Assembly: GCA_963820495.1 (NCBI GenBank)
Contig: CAWGAF010000001.1
Location: 744,001-808,000, forward strand
Source: JBBIPA01 sp963820495
GTDB taxonomy: Bacteria; Chloroflexota; Dehalococcoidia; GIF9; UBA5629
Direction of reading: 5' to 3'
Length of the DNA: 64,000 nt
Positions within the stretch are counted from its first letter, which is position 1. The number at the start of each line of letters is the position of its first letter. A program made the translations under genes and the position numbers. This document shows, piece by piece, positions 16,258 through 24,619 of this stretch. Below the pieces are notes generated by a model, which searched no databases, had not been told where the DNA came from, and saw nothing but the letters and a program-made list of their open reading frames with translations.

Positions 16258-18525
16258 ATGGAATATATATATTCATTTAACGGTGACTGTGAAGATAAGA
16301 CTATCTTAGGTAACAAGGGTGGCAACCTGGTCACTATGACCAGGCTTGGGCTGCCAGTTCCTGCCGGATTCATTGTCTCTATTCAGGGGTATGCTGAATA
16401 TAAAAAGAGTGGCCGCTTGCCCGAAAAAGAGATTACGCAGGCCCTCGCCAGCCTCGAGAAACAGACGCACAGAAAGCTTGGTAAAGGTCTTCTACTTTCC
16501 GTCCGATCATCTGCGCCCGTATCCATGCCGGGTATGATGGATACTGTGCTCAATATTGGGGGACTGGCTGAGATGAGGACGGCTATCAAACGTATCTTTG
16601 ATTCCTGGGATAATCTACGTGCTGTTGAATACCGTCGTCTCAATAAAATTCCTTCTGATTTAGGCACATCCGCTATTGTCCAGGCGATGGTATTCGGTAA
16701 TAAGGATAATATGTCTGGAACAGGCGTTGTTTTCAGTCGGAACCCGAGTACTGGCGAGAGAGGACTATTTGGTGAATATATTGAATGTGCACAAGGTGAA
16801 GATATAGTATCTGGAACAAAAACACCAGTCCCTATTTCCCGCCTCCAATCTATAATGTCAGACATATATGAAGAACTGGAGCAAAAAGTTGCCTTCCTTG
16901 AAACACACTTCCGCGATTTACAAGACATCGAATTCACTATCGAGTCAGGGAAACTTTATCTTTTGCAAACCCGCTCGGCAAAAAGGAGTGGACAGGCTGC
17001 TGTCAAAGCAGCCGTCGATATGGTTCACGAAGGTCTTATCACTCAGGAAGAAGCCATACTCCGCCTCAACGTCGATGATCTGCGAGCACTTTTACACAAG
17101 CATATCAAGTCAACTCAATCGCAGGAGCCACTGACTAAAGGTCTAGCAGCAGCACCGGGTGCCGTAAGCGGACAGATAGTATTCAAGGTTGAAGAGGCTA
17201 TGGTCTGGGCAAGGAAAAGTATTTCTTCTATACTCGTCAGGCCAGAGACAAGCCCCGATGATATACAGGGGATTGCGGCTGCCGAGGGAGTGCTAACATC
17301 GAGGGGTGGGCTTACATCCCACGCAGCGATAGTAACCAGAGCAATGGGCAAGCCATGCGTCTGCGGAGCTGAAGACATCGAGATTGATCTCAGAAAAGAA
17401 CAACTCATATGTAAAGGACAAACGTTAAGCAAAGGTGACACAATTACTATAGACGGCACTACCGGCATGGTCTATATAGATGCCCTTCCTTTAGAAGAAG
17501 GGACAATGATCAAGGAACTTGAAGAACTACTCACCTGGACGGATGGGGCTAAACGGCTTGGGGTTAGAGCAAATGCGGATATGCCAGAGATGGTGGCGCA
17601 GGCTATAAGGCTCGGTGCTGAAGGCATAGGTCTCTGTCGAACGGAACGACAATTCAATGGGCCAGAACGACTTTCGGCTATTAGAGAGTATATAATGGCA
17701 AATACTACTGAACAAAAAACCAGGGCGCTGGAACACCTCAGCAGGCTTCAAAAAGTGGATTTCATATTCCTGTTCAAAGAATTAAAAGGATTGCCGATTA
17801 TCATCAGGCTTCTTGACCTGCCACTCCACGAGTTCCTCCCATCTGAAACTGAGACAAAAGATCCCAAGATTAAACAACGCATAGCTGAGCTGAAAGAGAT
17901 AAATCCAATGCTTGGGCACAGAGGCGTGCGTGTTGCAGTAACAAACCCCGATATATACAAGATGCAGATCGAAGCTATAGAGGCGGCGAAGAAGGAAGTC
18001 CCAGCAGATGTCTCGGTCATGATTCCGCAGGTCATCACATCGCAAGAATTGATAATGATCAAAAAGAGCTGCGTTGAAGGTTCTACCCTTAAGATAGGAA
18101 CTATGATGGAAACAGTCCGCGCTTGCATGAGAGCTGGGCGATTAGCTGAAGTAGCCGATTTTCTTTCTTTTGGCACCAATGACCTTACCCAGGCAGTGTT
18201 TTCTTTTAGCCGAGAGGATGCCGAGAAAAAATTCCTTTCCACATATCTCAAAATCGGTATTCTGGAGAATAATCCCTTTGAAATCATAGATATCAAAGGT
18301 GTCGGTCGGTTGATGGAGACGGCAATATTTTGGGCTCGAAGATCTAGAAAAGACATCCAGATTGGCGTCTGCGGAGAGCAGGCTGGTGAGCCACATTCAA
18401 TAAGTTTTTTCCACGCAATAAATGTTGATTACGTAAGTTGCAGTCCCTTCAGAGTGCCTATTGCCAAGCTTACTGCTGCACAGGCCGCCATTAAGCAAAA
18501 AGATCAAGCTGAAGCTGAAAAATAG
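16258..18525 (+). CDS. ppdK: Pyruvate phosphate dikinase, short form
   Basis: This 755-residue enzyme should interconvert pyruvate, ATP and phosphate with PEP, AMP and pyrophosphate. The ATP-grasp domain carries GNKGGNLVTMTRLGLPVPAGF and SMPGMMDTVLN. The phospho-carrier His (about residue 355) is in GGLTSHAAIVTRAMGKPC. The C-terminal TIM barrel has the catalytic Cys (about residue 705) in GVCGEQ and the closing SCSPFRVPIAKL. Typical PPDKs are about 870-890 residues. Here LNIGG runs almost directly into FDSWDNLRAVEYRR, so about 110-120 residues normally inserted in the nucleotide-binding domain are absent. It may act in gluconeogenesis from acetyl-CoA. Whether the short form uses phosphate or water as co-substrate cannot be told. 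Confidence 0.85.
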   Translation: MEYIYSFNGDCEDKTILGNKGGNLVTMTRLGLPVPAGFIVSIQGYAEYKKSGRLPEKEITQALASLEKQTHRKLGKGLLLSVRSSAPVSMPGMMDTVLNIGGLAEMRTAIKRIFDSWDNLRAVEYRRLNKIPSDLGTSAIVQAMVFGNKDNMSGTGVVFSRNPSTGERGLFGEYIECAQGEDIVSGTKTPVPISRLQSIMSDIYEELEQKVAFLETHFRDLQDIEFTIESGKLYLLQTRSAKRSGQAAVKAAVDMVHEGLITQEEAILRLNVDDLRALLHKHIKSTQSQEPLTKGLAAAPGAVSGQIVFKVEEAMVWARKSISSILVRPETSPDDIQGIAAAEGVLTSRGGLTSHAAIVTRAMGKPCVCGAEDIEIDLRKEQLICKGQTLSKGDTITIDGTTGMVYIDALPLEEGTMIKELEELLTWTDGAKRLGVRANADMPEMVAQAIRLGAEGIGLCRTERQFNGPERLSAIREYIMANTTEQKTRALEHLSRLQKVDFIFLFKELKGLPIIIRLLDLPLHEFLPSETETKDPKIKQRIAELKEINPMLGHRGVRVAVTNPDIYKMQIEAIEAAKKEVPADVSVMIPQVITSQELIMIKKSCVEGSTLKIGTMMETVRACMRAGRLAEVADFLSFGTNDLTQAVFSFSREDAEKKFLSTYLKIGILENNPFEIIDIKGVGRLMETAIFWARRSRKDIQIGVCGEQAGEPHSISFFHAINVDYVSCSPFRVPIAKLTAAQAAIKQKDQAEAEK

Positions 18526-18650
18526 ATTGAGGCAAGAACCTGACTTGCCACCGCTACCAACTTTGGAGACACAAAAGACAGTGCAGAAATGTTCTACCTT
18601 TTTCGCTTGGCAAGTGAAGAGGGAATTAAAAGGATCCCCCTCACCCTATC

Positions 18651-18671
18651 CCTCTCCCATCGAGGGAGAGG
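18651..18671. repeat. CCTCTCCC/GGGAGAGG palindrome
   Basis: An 8-bp stem (18651-18658 with 18664-18671) and a 5-base loop lie between the convergent dikinase and CODH genes. A second CTCTCCCC half-site follows at about 18679. It belongs to the window's dispersed palindrome family and has no clean T run. Confidence 0.7.
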
Positions 18672-18724
18672 AGATTTTCTCTCCCCTGGCGGGAAAGAGT
18701 TAGAGTTAGAGGGTACAAAAACAA

Positions 18725-20629
18725 CTAAATGCCCAGCTTCTTCCGTTTTGCCTCGATGTGGTTCAGTATGCCGTCAACCGCTTTGACCGGGTCTTTTTCC
18801 ACGTTGAGCAGCCCGCCGGTCACCTGATTCAAGTCTTCGGTGAGGAGCTTGACCAGATTGGGCGCACCAGTAACCGTGGGCACAGGATTAACATAAGTGT
18901 ATAACCCAAAAGCCAGGGCAAAAATGGCATCAATGGTAGCCTTCTGTTCCATGTATTCCGGCGCTACCGCAGCCACAGGAAGGTCTATCACAGACACACC
19001 TCCCAGCGCATTGGCGATAGCTGCCAGCAGGTCAGCCAGCCGGCCAGTATCAGTACAGGTTCCATAGCTGAGGACAGGTGGTATTCCCAAACTCTGACAA
19101 AGTCTCTTCAAGCCTGACCCTGCCAATTCCCTGGCTTCCGGTGCACACAACCCCGCAACCTGCATGGCTCCATTGCCACAGCCCAGGGACAGCACCAGGA
19201 CATCGCGTTTAATCAGTTCTTTGGCTACGGCTATGCTATGTACGTCATGGCCATGGTCTCTCAGGGTAGTACAGGAAACCAGGCCAGCTACGCCGCGTAT
19301 TGTCCCATCTTTTATGGCTCCCAGCAGCGGTTCCAGAGTACCGCCCAGAGCTTCGAGGATGCTTTCGGTGGAGAATCCCACGATGGCTTCCTTCATAGGC
19401 AACTGGGTTACAGGCTCAACTGACGTTCTTCGCTCTTTGAAATTGTCTATTGCCATTTGCAGCAGTTGAGCAGCTTGCTGCTCCGCTCTCTGAGGCACAT
19501 AGTTAACCCTATCGGTAATGCCTTCAAAGGCAACCAGCTCGCTTACTGGCACCAGCTTAAATTTATACTGCTTGGCGTATATCGGGTCGATTTGCATGGA
19601 GCAATTCATATCGCAGGCGAAGAGGTCTACACAGCCCGAAGCCAGAACTGCTTCCTGAGAAATCCAGTTGCCAGTAAAACCATAAAAGGCATCATCCATT
19701 TGCCATCTCTGGATCATTTCCTGTCCAGTCTCGATATTGGCAATAATACGCAGCCCCTTGGCTCCCACGTCTTTGGCTTTCTGCTGCCATTCAGGCTTAC
19801 GCGCCAGTTGAACCATAGCAAATCCCAGAAAAGGCTCATGACCGTTGGGCAGCACATTAACATAGTCCGGGTCCAATACACCGAGGTCAACGCGCATTTT
19901 ATGCGGTCTGGGGAGACCGAAGAGGATATCCTGGCAATATTCATTGACAATCTGGCTCTGGTAAGCCATAGCCAGGCTAAGTCGCATTGCCTTGAGCGCC
20001 AGGCTAACATAGTAACCGTCTACATTGGTCAGACAGGAACTGGTGGCAAACATGATCTCCCCGTTAATCCCCCCAGGAAAGATATCCAGCTTCTTCCAGA
20101 GCTCCTTGCGCTCTTTAGGAGCTAGTGCTTCCACAATTTGGCTAGGTTCATAGTATTTCCTATTGAAGTCAGTTTCGACGAAATCACAAAGGCGGCTGGC
20201 AACTTGCTTCTCCGACCCTGAAGTATCTATGCTGAATCGCTCGGCAAAAGCCTTCAATTTTTTAGGTTCTGCTATCTCAAACGGTGTCTGCCCGTTGGCT
20301 GTTGCCATCAGGGTCTTAATAGTCTGGTCGGCGTGATACTGATAAGTAGATGCACCCAGCACATTCCTGAGCAGCATCATGCGCATAGCCATGCCGTCTC
20401 CAGTAATCCCACACACCCCTCTCTTGTCCTTGGCGACATCAGCGCGACAGGGGCCATTGGAGCAAAGATCGCAGCGAACGCCTCCCTGGCAGAAATGACA
20501 CCGCTGGTCAGGGTTACCCCCCAAACCCTGTGCCTCGTAGCGATCCCAGATATTAGTCAAGTTATCTTTTTTAATGCGATCATATACCTTGCGAACAGAC
20601 TCGTGGTAGGAAATCCGGTTACCTTCCAT
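18725..20629 (-). CDS. cooS: Anaerobic Ni-Fe carbon monoxide dehydrogenase, divergent CooS
   Basis: This 634-residue protein aligns along its length with CooS, the homodimeric enzyme that interconverts CO and CO2. B-cluster cysteines are Cys53, Cys56, Cys61 and Cys73. The D-cluster region reads C-x2-C (Cys44, Cys47) instead of the C-x7-C of C. hydrogenoformans CODH-II. C-cluster ligands His264, Cys343, Cys453, Cys484 and Cys525 and the catalytic Lys563 are present. The position of Cys295 in CODH-II is Glu300 here (NIETGQE against ICCTGNE). Of the histidine relay (His93, 96, 99, 102) only the second is kept. It therefore may have altered chemistry. It lies downstream of a ferredoxin gene and two zinc-ribbon genes on the same strand. 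Confidence 0.9.
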   Translation of the reverse strand: MEGNRISYHESVRKVYDRIKKDNLTNIWDRYEAQGLGGNPDQRCHFCQGGVRCDLCSNGPCRADVAKDKRGVCGITGDGMAMRMMLLRNVLGASTYQYHADQTIKTLMATANGQTPFEIAEPKKLKAFAERFSIDTSGSEKQVASRLCDFVETDFNRKYYEPSQIVEALAPKERKELWKKLDIFPGGINGEIMFATSSCLTNVDGYYVSLALKAMRLSLAMAYQSQIVNEYCQDILFGLPRPHKMRVDLGVLDPDYVNVLPNGHEPFLGFAMVQLARKPEWQQKAKDVGAKGLRIIANIETGQEMIQRWQMDDAFYGFTGNWISQEAVLASGCVDLFACDMNCSMQIDPIYAKQYKFKLVPVSELVAFEGITDRVNYVPQRAEQQAAQLLQMAIDNFKERRTSVEPVTQLPMKEAIVGFSTESILEALGGTLEPLLGAIKDGTIRGVAGLVSCTTLRDHGHDVHSIAVAKELIKRDVLVLSLGCGNGAMQVAGLCAPEARELAGSGLKRLCQSLGIPPVLSYGTCTDTGRLADLLAAIANALGGVSVIDLPVAAVAPEYMEQKATIDAIFALAFGLYTYVNPVPTVTGAPNLVKLLTEDLNQVTGGLLNVEKDPVKAVDGILNHIEAKRKKLGI

Positions 20630-20709
20630 TGTAAAACCTCCTCAAGAATTTATTTATCCTTTAATTTTCTACTGTCGTCACGAGTGAAACGTGGTGATCC
20701 CGGCAATTT

Positions 20710-20737
20710 CTTTCCCCTTCTCCAGGGGAGAGGAAAG
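20710..20737. repeat. CTTTCC...GGAAAG imperfect palindrome
   Basis: CTTTCC (20710-20715) pairs with GGAAAG (20732-20737) around a CTCC/GGGGAG core. It sits in the 200-base gap between the ferredoxin and cooS genes. It resembles the other CTCTCCC-type palindromes. Confidence 0.5.
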
Positions 20738-20833
20738 ATGATATTTTATAAATGGGTTTCACCCCTTCGACCCCACAAGCAACTGCGGGAATAGTGATCT
20801 ATCTCCGTAAGACAGGCTAATTATTGCCTAAAA

Positions 20834-21631
20834 CTACTTTTCCTGCAAACGCTCTCCCCTGACACTGATGGTGATTTCTTCAAAAGGAATATCCTTGCCG
20901 CTGGCAGCTATTGCCTGTTTTGCCATATGTACCAAGCCTGCGCAGCAGGGCACTTCCATATGCACCACAGTAAGGCTATTTAGCTGCGCTTTGCGTAGAA
21001 TCTCGGTCAACTTAGCCTGATGAGCAGGAAAATCATCCAGCTTGGGGCAGGCTACCAGCACTGCATGGTCTTTAAGGAAGTCTTGGTGAAAATTAGCATA
21101 GGCAAAAGGTACACAGTCGGCAATCAGCACCAAATCTGCTCCCTGGAGAAACGGTGCAGTGGGCGGCACCAGAGTAAGCTGCACTGGCCAATGACCCAGC
21201 TTAGACTCCTGGCGAACTTCATTTGCATCAACACCTTTACCTGCCTCCTGTTTCTGAAACTGGGTAACAGTGGCTGATGAGCAGCCACAGGGCAGCTTTT
21301 CCTCAGCCTGCTTCTCAAACTGAACAACAGTGGTCGACGGACAGCCACAAGGAAGCTTGTCTTCAGCATGTCTCTTCTGCTCAAGATGATGCTCTACTGC
21401 TTTTTCATCGAATTCCTCGGCATCCCTTTCTTCGACTGTGATAGCGCCCTGGGGACACTCACCAAGACAGGCACCTAGGCCATCGCAGTATTTATCGCTG
21501 ATCAGTTTTGCCTTGCCGTCAACAATCTGCAAGGCTCCTTCAGCACAAGCAATCATACACAGACCACACCCGTTGCATTTTTCCTCGTCTATCTTGACAA
21601 CCTTTCTTTTTACCCTGGTTATATTTGCCAT
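20834..21631 (-). CDS. Two-cluster ferredoxin fused to a Cys-rich linker and C-terminal domain
   Basis: This 265-residue protein begins with a dicluster [4Fe-4S] ferredoxin domain: CNGCGLCMIAC near residue 19 and a second site around residues 49-60 (CDGLGACLGECP). A linker follows with two near-identical copies of KLPCGC(P/S)S(T/A)TVxQF. The C-terminal half (about residues 145-255) contains DCVPFAYANFH, LVACPKLDD and VPCCAGLVHM. It likely moves electrons to or from the CooS encoded next on the same strand. Similar ferredoxin proteins with Cys pairs occur beside redox enzymes in anaerobes, but the exact role of the C-terminal half is unknown to me. The second cluster spacing is irregular. Confidence 0.8.
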   Translation of the reverse strand: MANITRVKRKVVKIDEEKCNGCGLCMIACAEGALQIVDGKAKLISDKYCDGLGACLGECPQGAITVEERDAEEFDEKAVEHHLEQKRHAEDKLPCGCPSTTVVQFEKQAEEKLPCGCSSATVTQFQKQEAGKGVDANEVRQESKLGHWPVQLTLVPPTAPFLQGADLVLIADCVPFAYANFHQDFLKDHAVLVACPKLDDFPAHQAKLTEILRKAQLNSLTVVHMEVPCCAGLVHMAKQAIAASGKDIPFEEITISVRGERLQEK

Positions 21632-21892
21632 TTAAGCGCCCTCCTTTTCCTTCTTTGCCTGCTCCTGCTCTTTCATTAGCCGGTTATACATTTCTTCACC
21701 GACACATTCCTTGGCATACTCGCACCATTGGACACATGAAGCCACATCATTATAGATAGTGAATCCGCATTTGGGGCAATCAGTCTTCATATCCGTGGAA
21801 ACTATCTCCACTTCCTCACCGCATTTAGGGCATGCCTTCAATTTAATCGTGGGCATCATAATCGTTTGGGTTCCTGGACACTTCTCAATCAT
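21632..21892 (-). CDS. Zinc-ribbon protein of CODH block (second of pair)
   Basis: This 86-residue protein begins MIEKCPGTQ. It has a zinc ribbon (CPKCGEEVE and CPKCGFTIY) followed by the motif CVQWCEYAKECVGEE and a basic-acidic tail. The ATG at 21892 is chosen because AAGGAGG lies 7 bases before it, and it overlaps the stop of its paralogue by 8 bases. The two proteins share the ribbon plus CxxWCxxAxECxGE architecture, giving up to seven cysteines. Function is unknown. The position just upstream of the ferredoxin and cooS genes suggests a metal- or redox-related accessory. Confidence 0.75.
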   Translation of the reverse strand: MIEKCPGTQTIMMPTIKLKACPKCGEEVEIVSTDMKTDCPKCGFTIYNDVASCVQWCEYAKECVGEEMYNRLMKEQEQAKKEKEGA

Positions 21893-22127
21893 GGTTATAC
21901 CTCCTTGAACCATTTTCTCCCAGACATTCATGGGCTAAAGCGCACCAATCGATACAGGGAGTTGATTCCTGGCGATAGACTATACCGCCACATTTGAAGC
22001 ACCTGACTTTTGCTTCGTCGGAGAAAATCTCCAACTTCGTGCCACATTTAGGGCATCTGTAAAGTCCCAGCCTTAAACTATTGCTCTTTTCCGAACAGGC
22101 CGTTTTTAACTCTCTCACTTTTTTCAC
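21885..22127 (-). CDS. Zinc-ribbon protein of CODH block (first of pair)
   Basis: This protein of about 80 residues is a paralogue of the next gene. It has YRCPKCGTKLE and VRCFKCGGIVY ribbons and then CIDWCALAHECLGE. The start is uncertain: the GTG at 22127 gives 80 residues, while the GTG at 22118 has GGAGTG 6 bases before it and is perhaps the better choice. The stop overlaps the ATG of the second gene, implying coupled translation. I do not know a function; the Cys pattern suggests metal binding. Confidence 0.7.
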   Translation of the reverse strand: MKKVRELKTACSEKSNSLRLGLYRCPKCGTKLEIFSDEAKVRCFKCGGIVYRQESTPCIDWCALAHECLGENGSRRYNHD

Positions 22128-22408
22128 TCCGCAAATTTATCTTTTAACTTAATAATAAATCTAAAATACCAGGAAAACCATGATTTAAGTCATATAATCA
22201 CAGGAAAATACAGATTATGGCGAGATGGCGATTTTTTATAACGAGCCATTGCCGAGGCAATATTGCTGTGGAGATAATTAGAACATACTATGTTAATGAT
22301 AATAATATTGAGATACTGTCATACGCGCAGGGCTACGATTCTGATTGATCTATAGCAGACATTACATCTATGTTAGCAGCTCAGAGAGGGAATCTGCGCC
22401 TAGCCGAC

Positions 22409-23602
22409 TCAGTTTAAGGCGAAACAATATACGAATTTTGCGGTTCTAAAAAATAATTTCTTATCATGTATTACCAGTGGTGTGCTTGAACCAACGTCAT
22501 CCAGCTTAAAACTCCAAATAAGACTACCATCTTGAGTATTGAGACAATGAATAGCAGACTCGAAGCCTAGAAGGATTTTAGCACCGCAAACAGTAGGAGA
22601 TGTATATGTTGAGTCTCCTGTCCTGTATCTCCATATAAGCTTACCATCATCAATATTCAGGCAATATAAATATTTATCGTTTGATGAGACAAAAAGCTTG
22701 CCATCTGAAATGGTTGGCGTAGCCGTGACTTTGTCATCAGTTCTATAATTCCATACCAGGTTACCATTCTCAATATCTAAGCAGTATATATTGGCATCAT
22801 TAGAGCCAACAAAAACTCTATCACCATAAACCGCAGGAGATGACCTTACCGCATCTCTCGTGTAAAATGTCCAGAGATTATCACCACTGCCAGCATCCAG
22901 GCAGTGGATATTTCTGTCATCTGAACCAAAAATGACTCTATAGCTAGTTACAATAGGTGAAGTTTGAACCGTACCATTGGTGTGATACCTCCAAATCGTG
23001 GCACCATCACGAGCATCAATACAATACAAATAACCTTCATTATCGTCTTTTCCACGAAGCCCACAATAAATCTTGCCATCGCTTATGGCAGCAACAGAAG
23101 ATCCAGCGCTTACATACTCTTTTTCTTTCGTTAGACTTTTATTCCAGATAGAAGAGCCACTTTTCAGGTTAAAGGAATAAATGGCATTAAATGAGCTAAT
23201 AATTACGTTGCCTTGATAAATTAATGGCGAAGAGTAGTTTTCGCCGATATACTGACTCCACATCAGTTTTCCGTCATCTGCATTTAGACAATTGATGAAA
23301 TGCCTCGTCGGTATCATGACCCTATCAGACGAAGCTGCCGGAGAGACACGGCTGCCACCACCTTGCTCAAACAGATCATACTCATATCGCCATAATAAAT
23401 TAATAGTATTAAAGTCAAAACTGCTGGTGGCACCAGTTCTCTCGACATTAAATTTGAACATCGGCCAGTCATCATCACCTCCAAATAAATCCTGCAGCAT
23501 ACATCCGTAATTGGCAGAAATAAGAAATATACACATTAATACAGCGAGAACAAATAGAAGTTTTACAGAAGTTTTGCTTAAGTGTTTTTTAATCAAGTTC
23601 AT
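22409..23602 (-). CDS. PQQ-like beta-propeller lipoprotein
   Basis: This 397-residue protein has an N-terminal hydrophobic signal with a possible lipobox (ANYGC, Cys34). It then has repeated blades of the PQQ-dehydrogenase-like propeller type. Each blade shows a pattern such as LYCIDARDGATIWRY, IHCLDAGSGDNLWTF and IYCLDIENGNLVWNY, separated by SSPxVxxxRVxxGSxD. The start contains DWPMFKFNVERTGAT, as in many outer-surface PQQ-repeat proteins. It lacks the tail of BamB or an alcohol dehydrogenase. It is probably a surface or periplasmic scaffold; ligand and partner are unknown. Confidence 0.85.
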   Translation of the reverse strand: MNLIKKHLSKTSVKLLFVLAVLMCIFLISANYGCMLQDLFGGDDDWPMFKFNVERTGATSSFDFNTINLLWRYEYDLFEQGGGSRVSPAASSDRVMIPTRHFINCLNADDGKLMWSQYIGENYSSPLIYQGNVIISSFNAIYSFNLKSGSSIWNKSLTKEKEYVSAGSSVAAISDGKIYCGLRGKDDNEGYLYCIDARDGATIWRYHTNGTVQTSPIVTSYRVIFGSDDRNIHCLDAGSGDNLWTFYTRDAVRSSPAVYGDRVFVGSNDANIYCLDIENGNLVWNYRTDDKVTATPTISDGKLFVSSNDKYLYCLNIDDGKLIWRYRTGDSTYTSPTVCGAKILLGFESAIHCLNTQDGSLIWSFKLDDVGSSTPLVIHDKKLFFRTAKFVYCFALN

Positions 23603-23938
23603 ACTACCCCCAGCTCAAAACACCCGTCGGAAGCAATTTAAAATTATACATTTATTCAGACAGAAATTAAACCGCCAAAGCTGTGTAACGCACTCAATAA
23701 ATCAGTATACAACTAAGAGATGTTTATTAAGGGATTTAAAGGGGCGAAGCCTCTTTGAAAAATCTCTTCCCCTCTTCCCTTATGAAGAGGGGAATAAAAA
23801 GGGTGAGAGGTTGATAAACATCTCAACTAAGTTAATTGACGGTCTGTCTTAAGGAAAAGCATGAGAGGGGATTTTCACACAATTATTAACTGGACAGAGG
23901 TGAGTTAAATATACAGCGGATCCCTATCAGAGAAAATT
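23603..23938. other. Intergenic region with dispersed palindrome
   Basis: About 335 bases lie between the regulator stop and the propeller gene start. It contains the 11-bp hairpin at 23767-23794 and flanking CTCTTCCC/GGGTGAGAGG copies. No coding sequence is seen. Confidence 0.5.
23767..23794. repeat. TTCCCCTCTTC/GAAGAGGGGAA palindrome
   Basis: An 11-bp perfect stem with a 6-base loop. It is a member of the CTCTCCC-type family and lies downstream of the propeller gene's promoter side and upstream of the regulator's 3' end. Confidence 0.75.
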
Positions 23939-24619
23939 CTACACCTGTGGTGGACCCTGGCTTAGCAACTTGAGCCTGGTTTTATCGAGGATAGTCATCT
24001 TACCACGTCCAGAGTGGATAATACCTGCCGATTTCAAACGGCTTATAACCCTGATAGCTGTCTCGGTGGTGGTTCCAGCCATGTCAGCTATCTCCTGCTT
24101 AGTGAATGGCAGCTCTGAGCCAAGCTTGGAAGAAAGCATAAGCAGTATCCTGGCAATGCGCTGCTCCACCCTCTCACCAGCAAAATCCATGAGACGACTC
24201 TGGGCATCTCTGAGCCGTCCACCTAACACATTGATAATCCTTAAAGCTACCTGGGGACGACTGGCTAGAAATGTTAGAAGGTCGTCCTTCTTGATTCCCA
24301 GCACCTTTGTTTTGGTTATAGCCTGCGATGAAGCAGGATAAGGCTTGTCTTCAAAAACGGCTACTTCCCCAAACATTTCACCCGTGCTAAAGAAGGCAAC
24401 GATAAACTCTTTCCCTGAAGAAGCATGTTTAAGGACTTTAACCCTGCCCTCAGCGATGATATAAAACCAGTCGGGAGCATCTCCTTCCCAGAATATATAC
24501 TCCCCTGTCTCGAAACTGCGCTCAATAGCTAGCCTGGATAGCTCCGCCAGTTCCTCCTGGCTCAGGCTGGAGAAAATAAGTGAGTGCCTCAAAATTTCAG
24601 CTTTAGAACCATGTTCCAA
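23939..24619 (-). CDS. Crp/Fnr family transcriptional regulator
   Basis: This 226-residue regulator has an N-terminal cyclic-nucleotide-binding fold (about residues 12-125). Its segments include GEYIFWEGDAPDWFYIIAEGRVKV and GEMFGEVAVFEDKPYPAS. A dimer helix and a Crp-type winged helix follow, with recognition region FTKQEIADMAGTTTETAIRVISRL. The FGE...R pattern of cAMP binding is only partly kept, and no Fnr-type N-terminal cysteine cluster is present, so the effector is unknown. The nearby CODH block is a possible target because CO and redox regulation by this family is common, but I found no convincing operator. Confidence 0.9.
   Translation of the reverse strand: MEHGSKAEILRHSLIFSSLSQEELAELSRLAIERSFETGEYIFWEGDAPDWFYIIAEGRVKVLKHASSGKEFIVAFFSTGEMFGEVAVFEDKPYPASSQAITKTKVLGIKKDDLLTFLASRPQVALRIINVLGGRLRDAQSRLMDFAGERVEQRIARILLMLSSKLGSELPFTKQEIADMAGTTTETAIRVISRLKSAGIIHSGRGKMTILDKTRLKLLSQGPPQV

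Noticed and set aside
16383..16937. Long minus-strand frame of 184 codons within ppdK
   Set aside because: It is antisense to the conserved ATP-grasp domain, and its composition (Ser-rich, no domain) is that of a shadow frame.
19457..20125. Plus-strand frame of 222 codons inside cooS
   Set aside because: It overlaps the conserved CooS gene on the other strand and shows no family motif.
22200..22290. Short inverted repeat ATTGCC/GGCAAT upstream of the zinc-ribbon genes
   Set aside because: The stem is only five or six pairs with no other signal, so it cannot be separated from chance.
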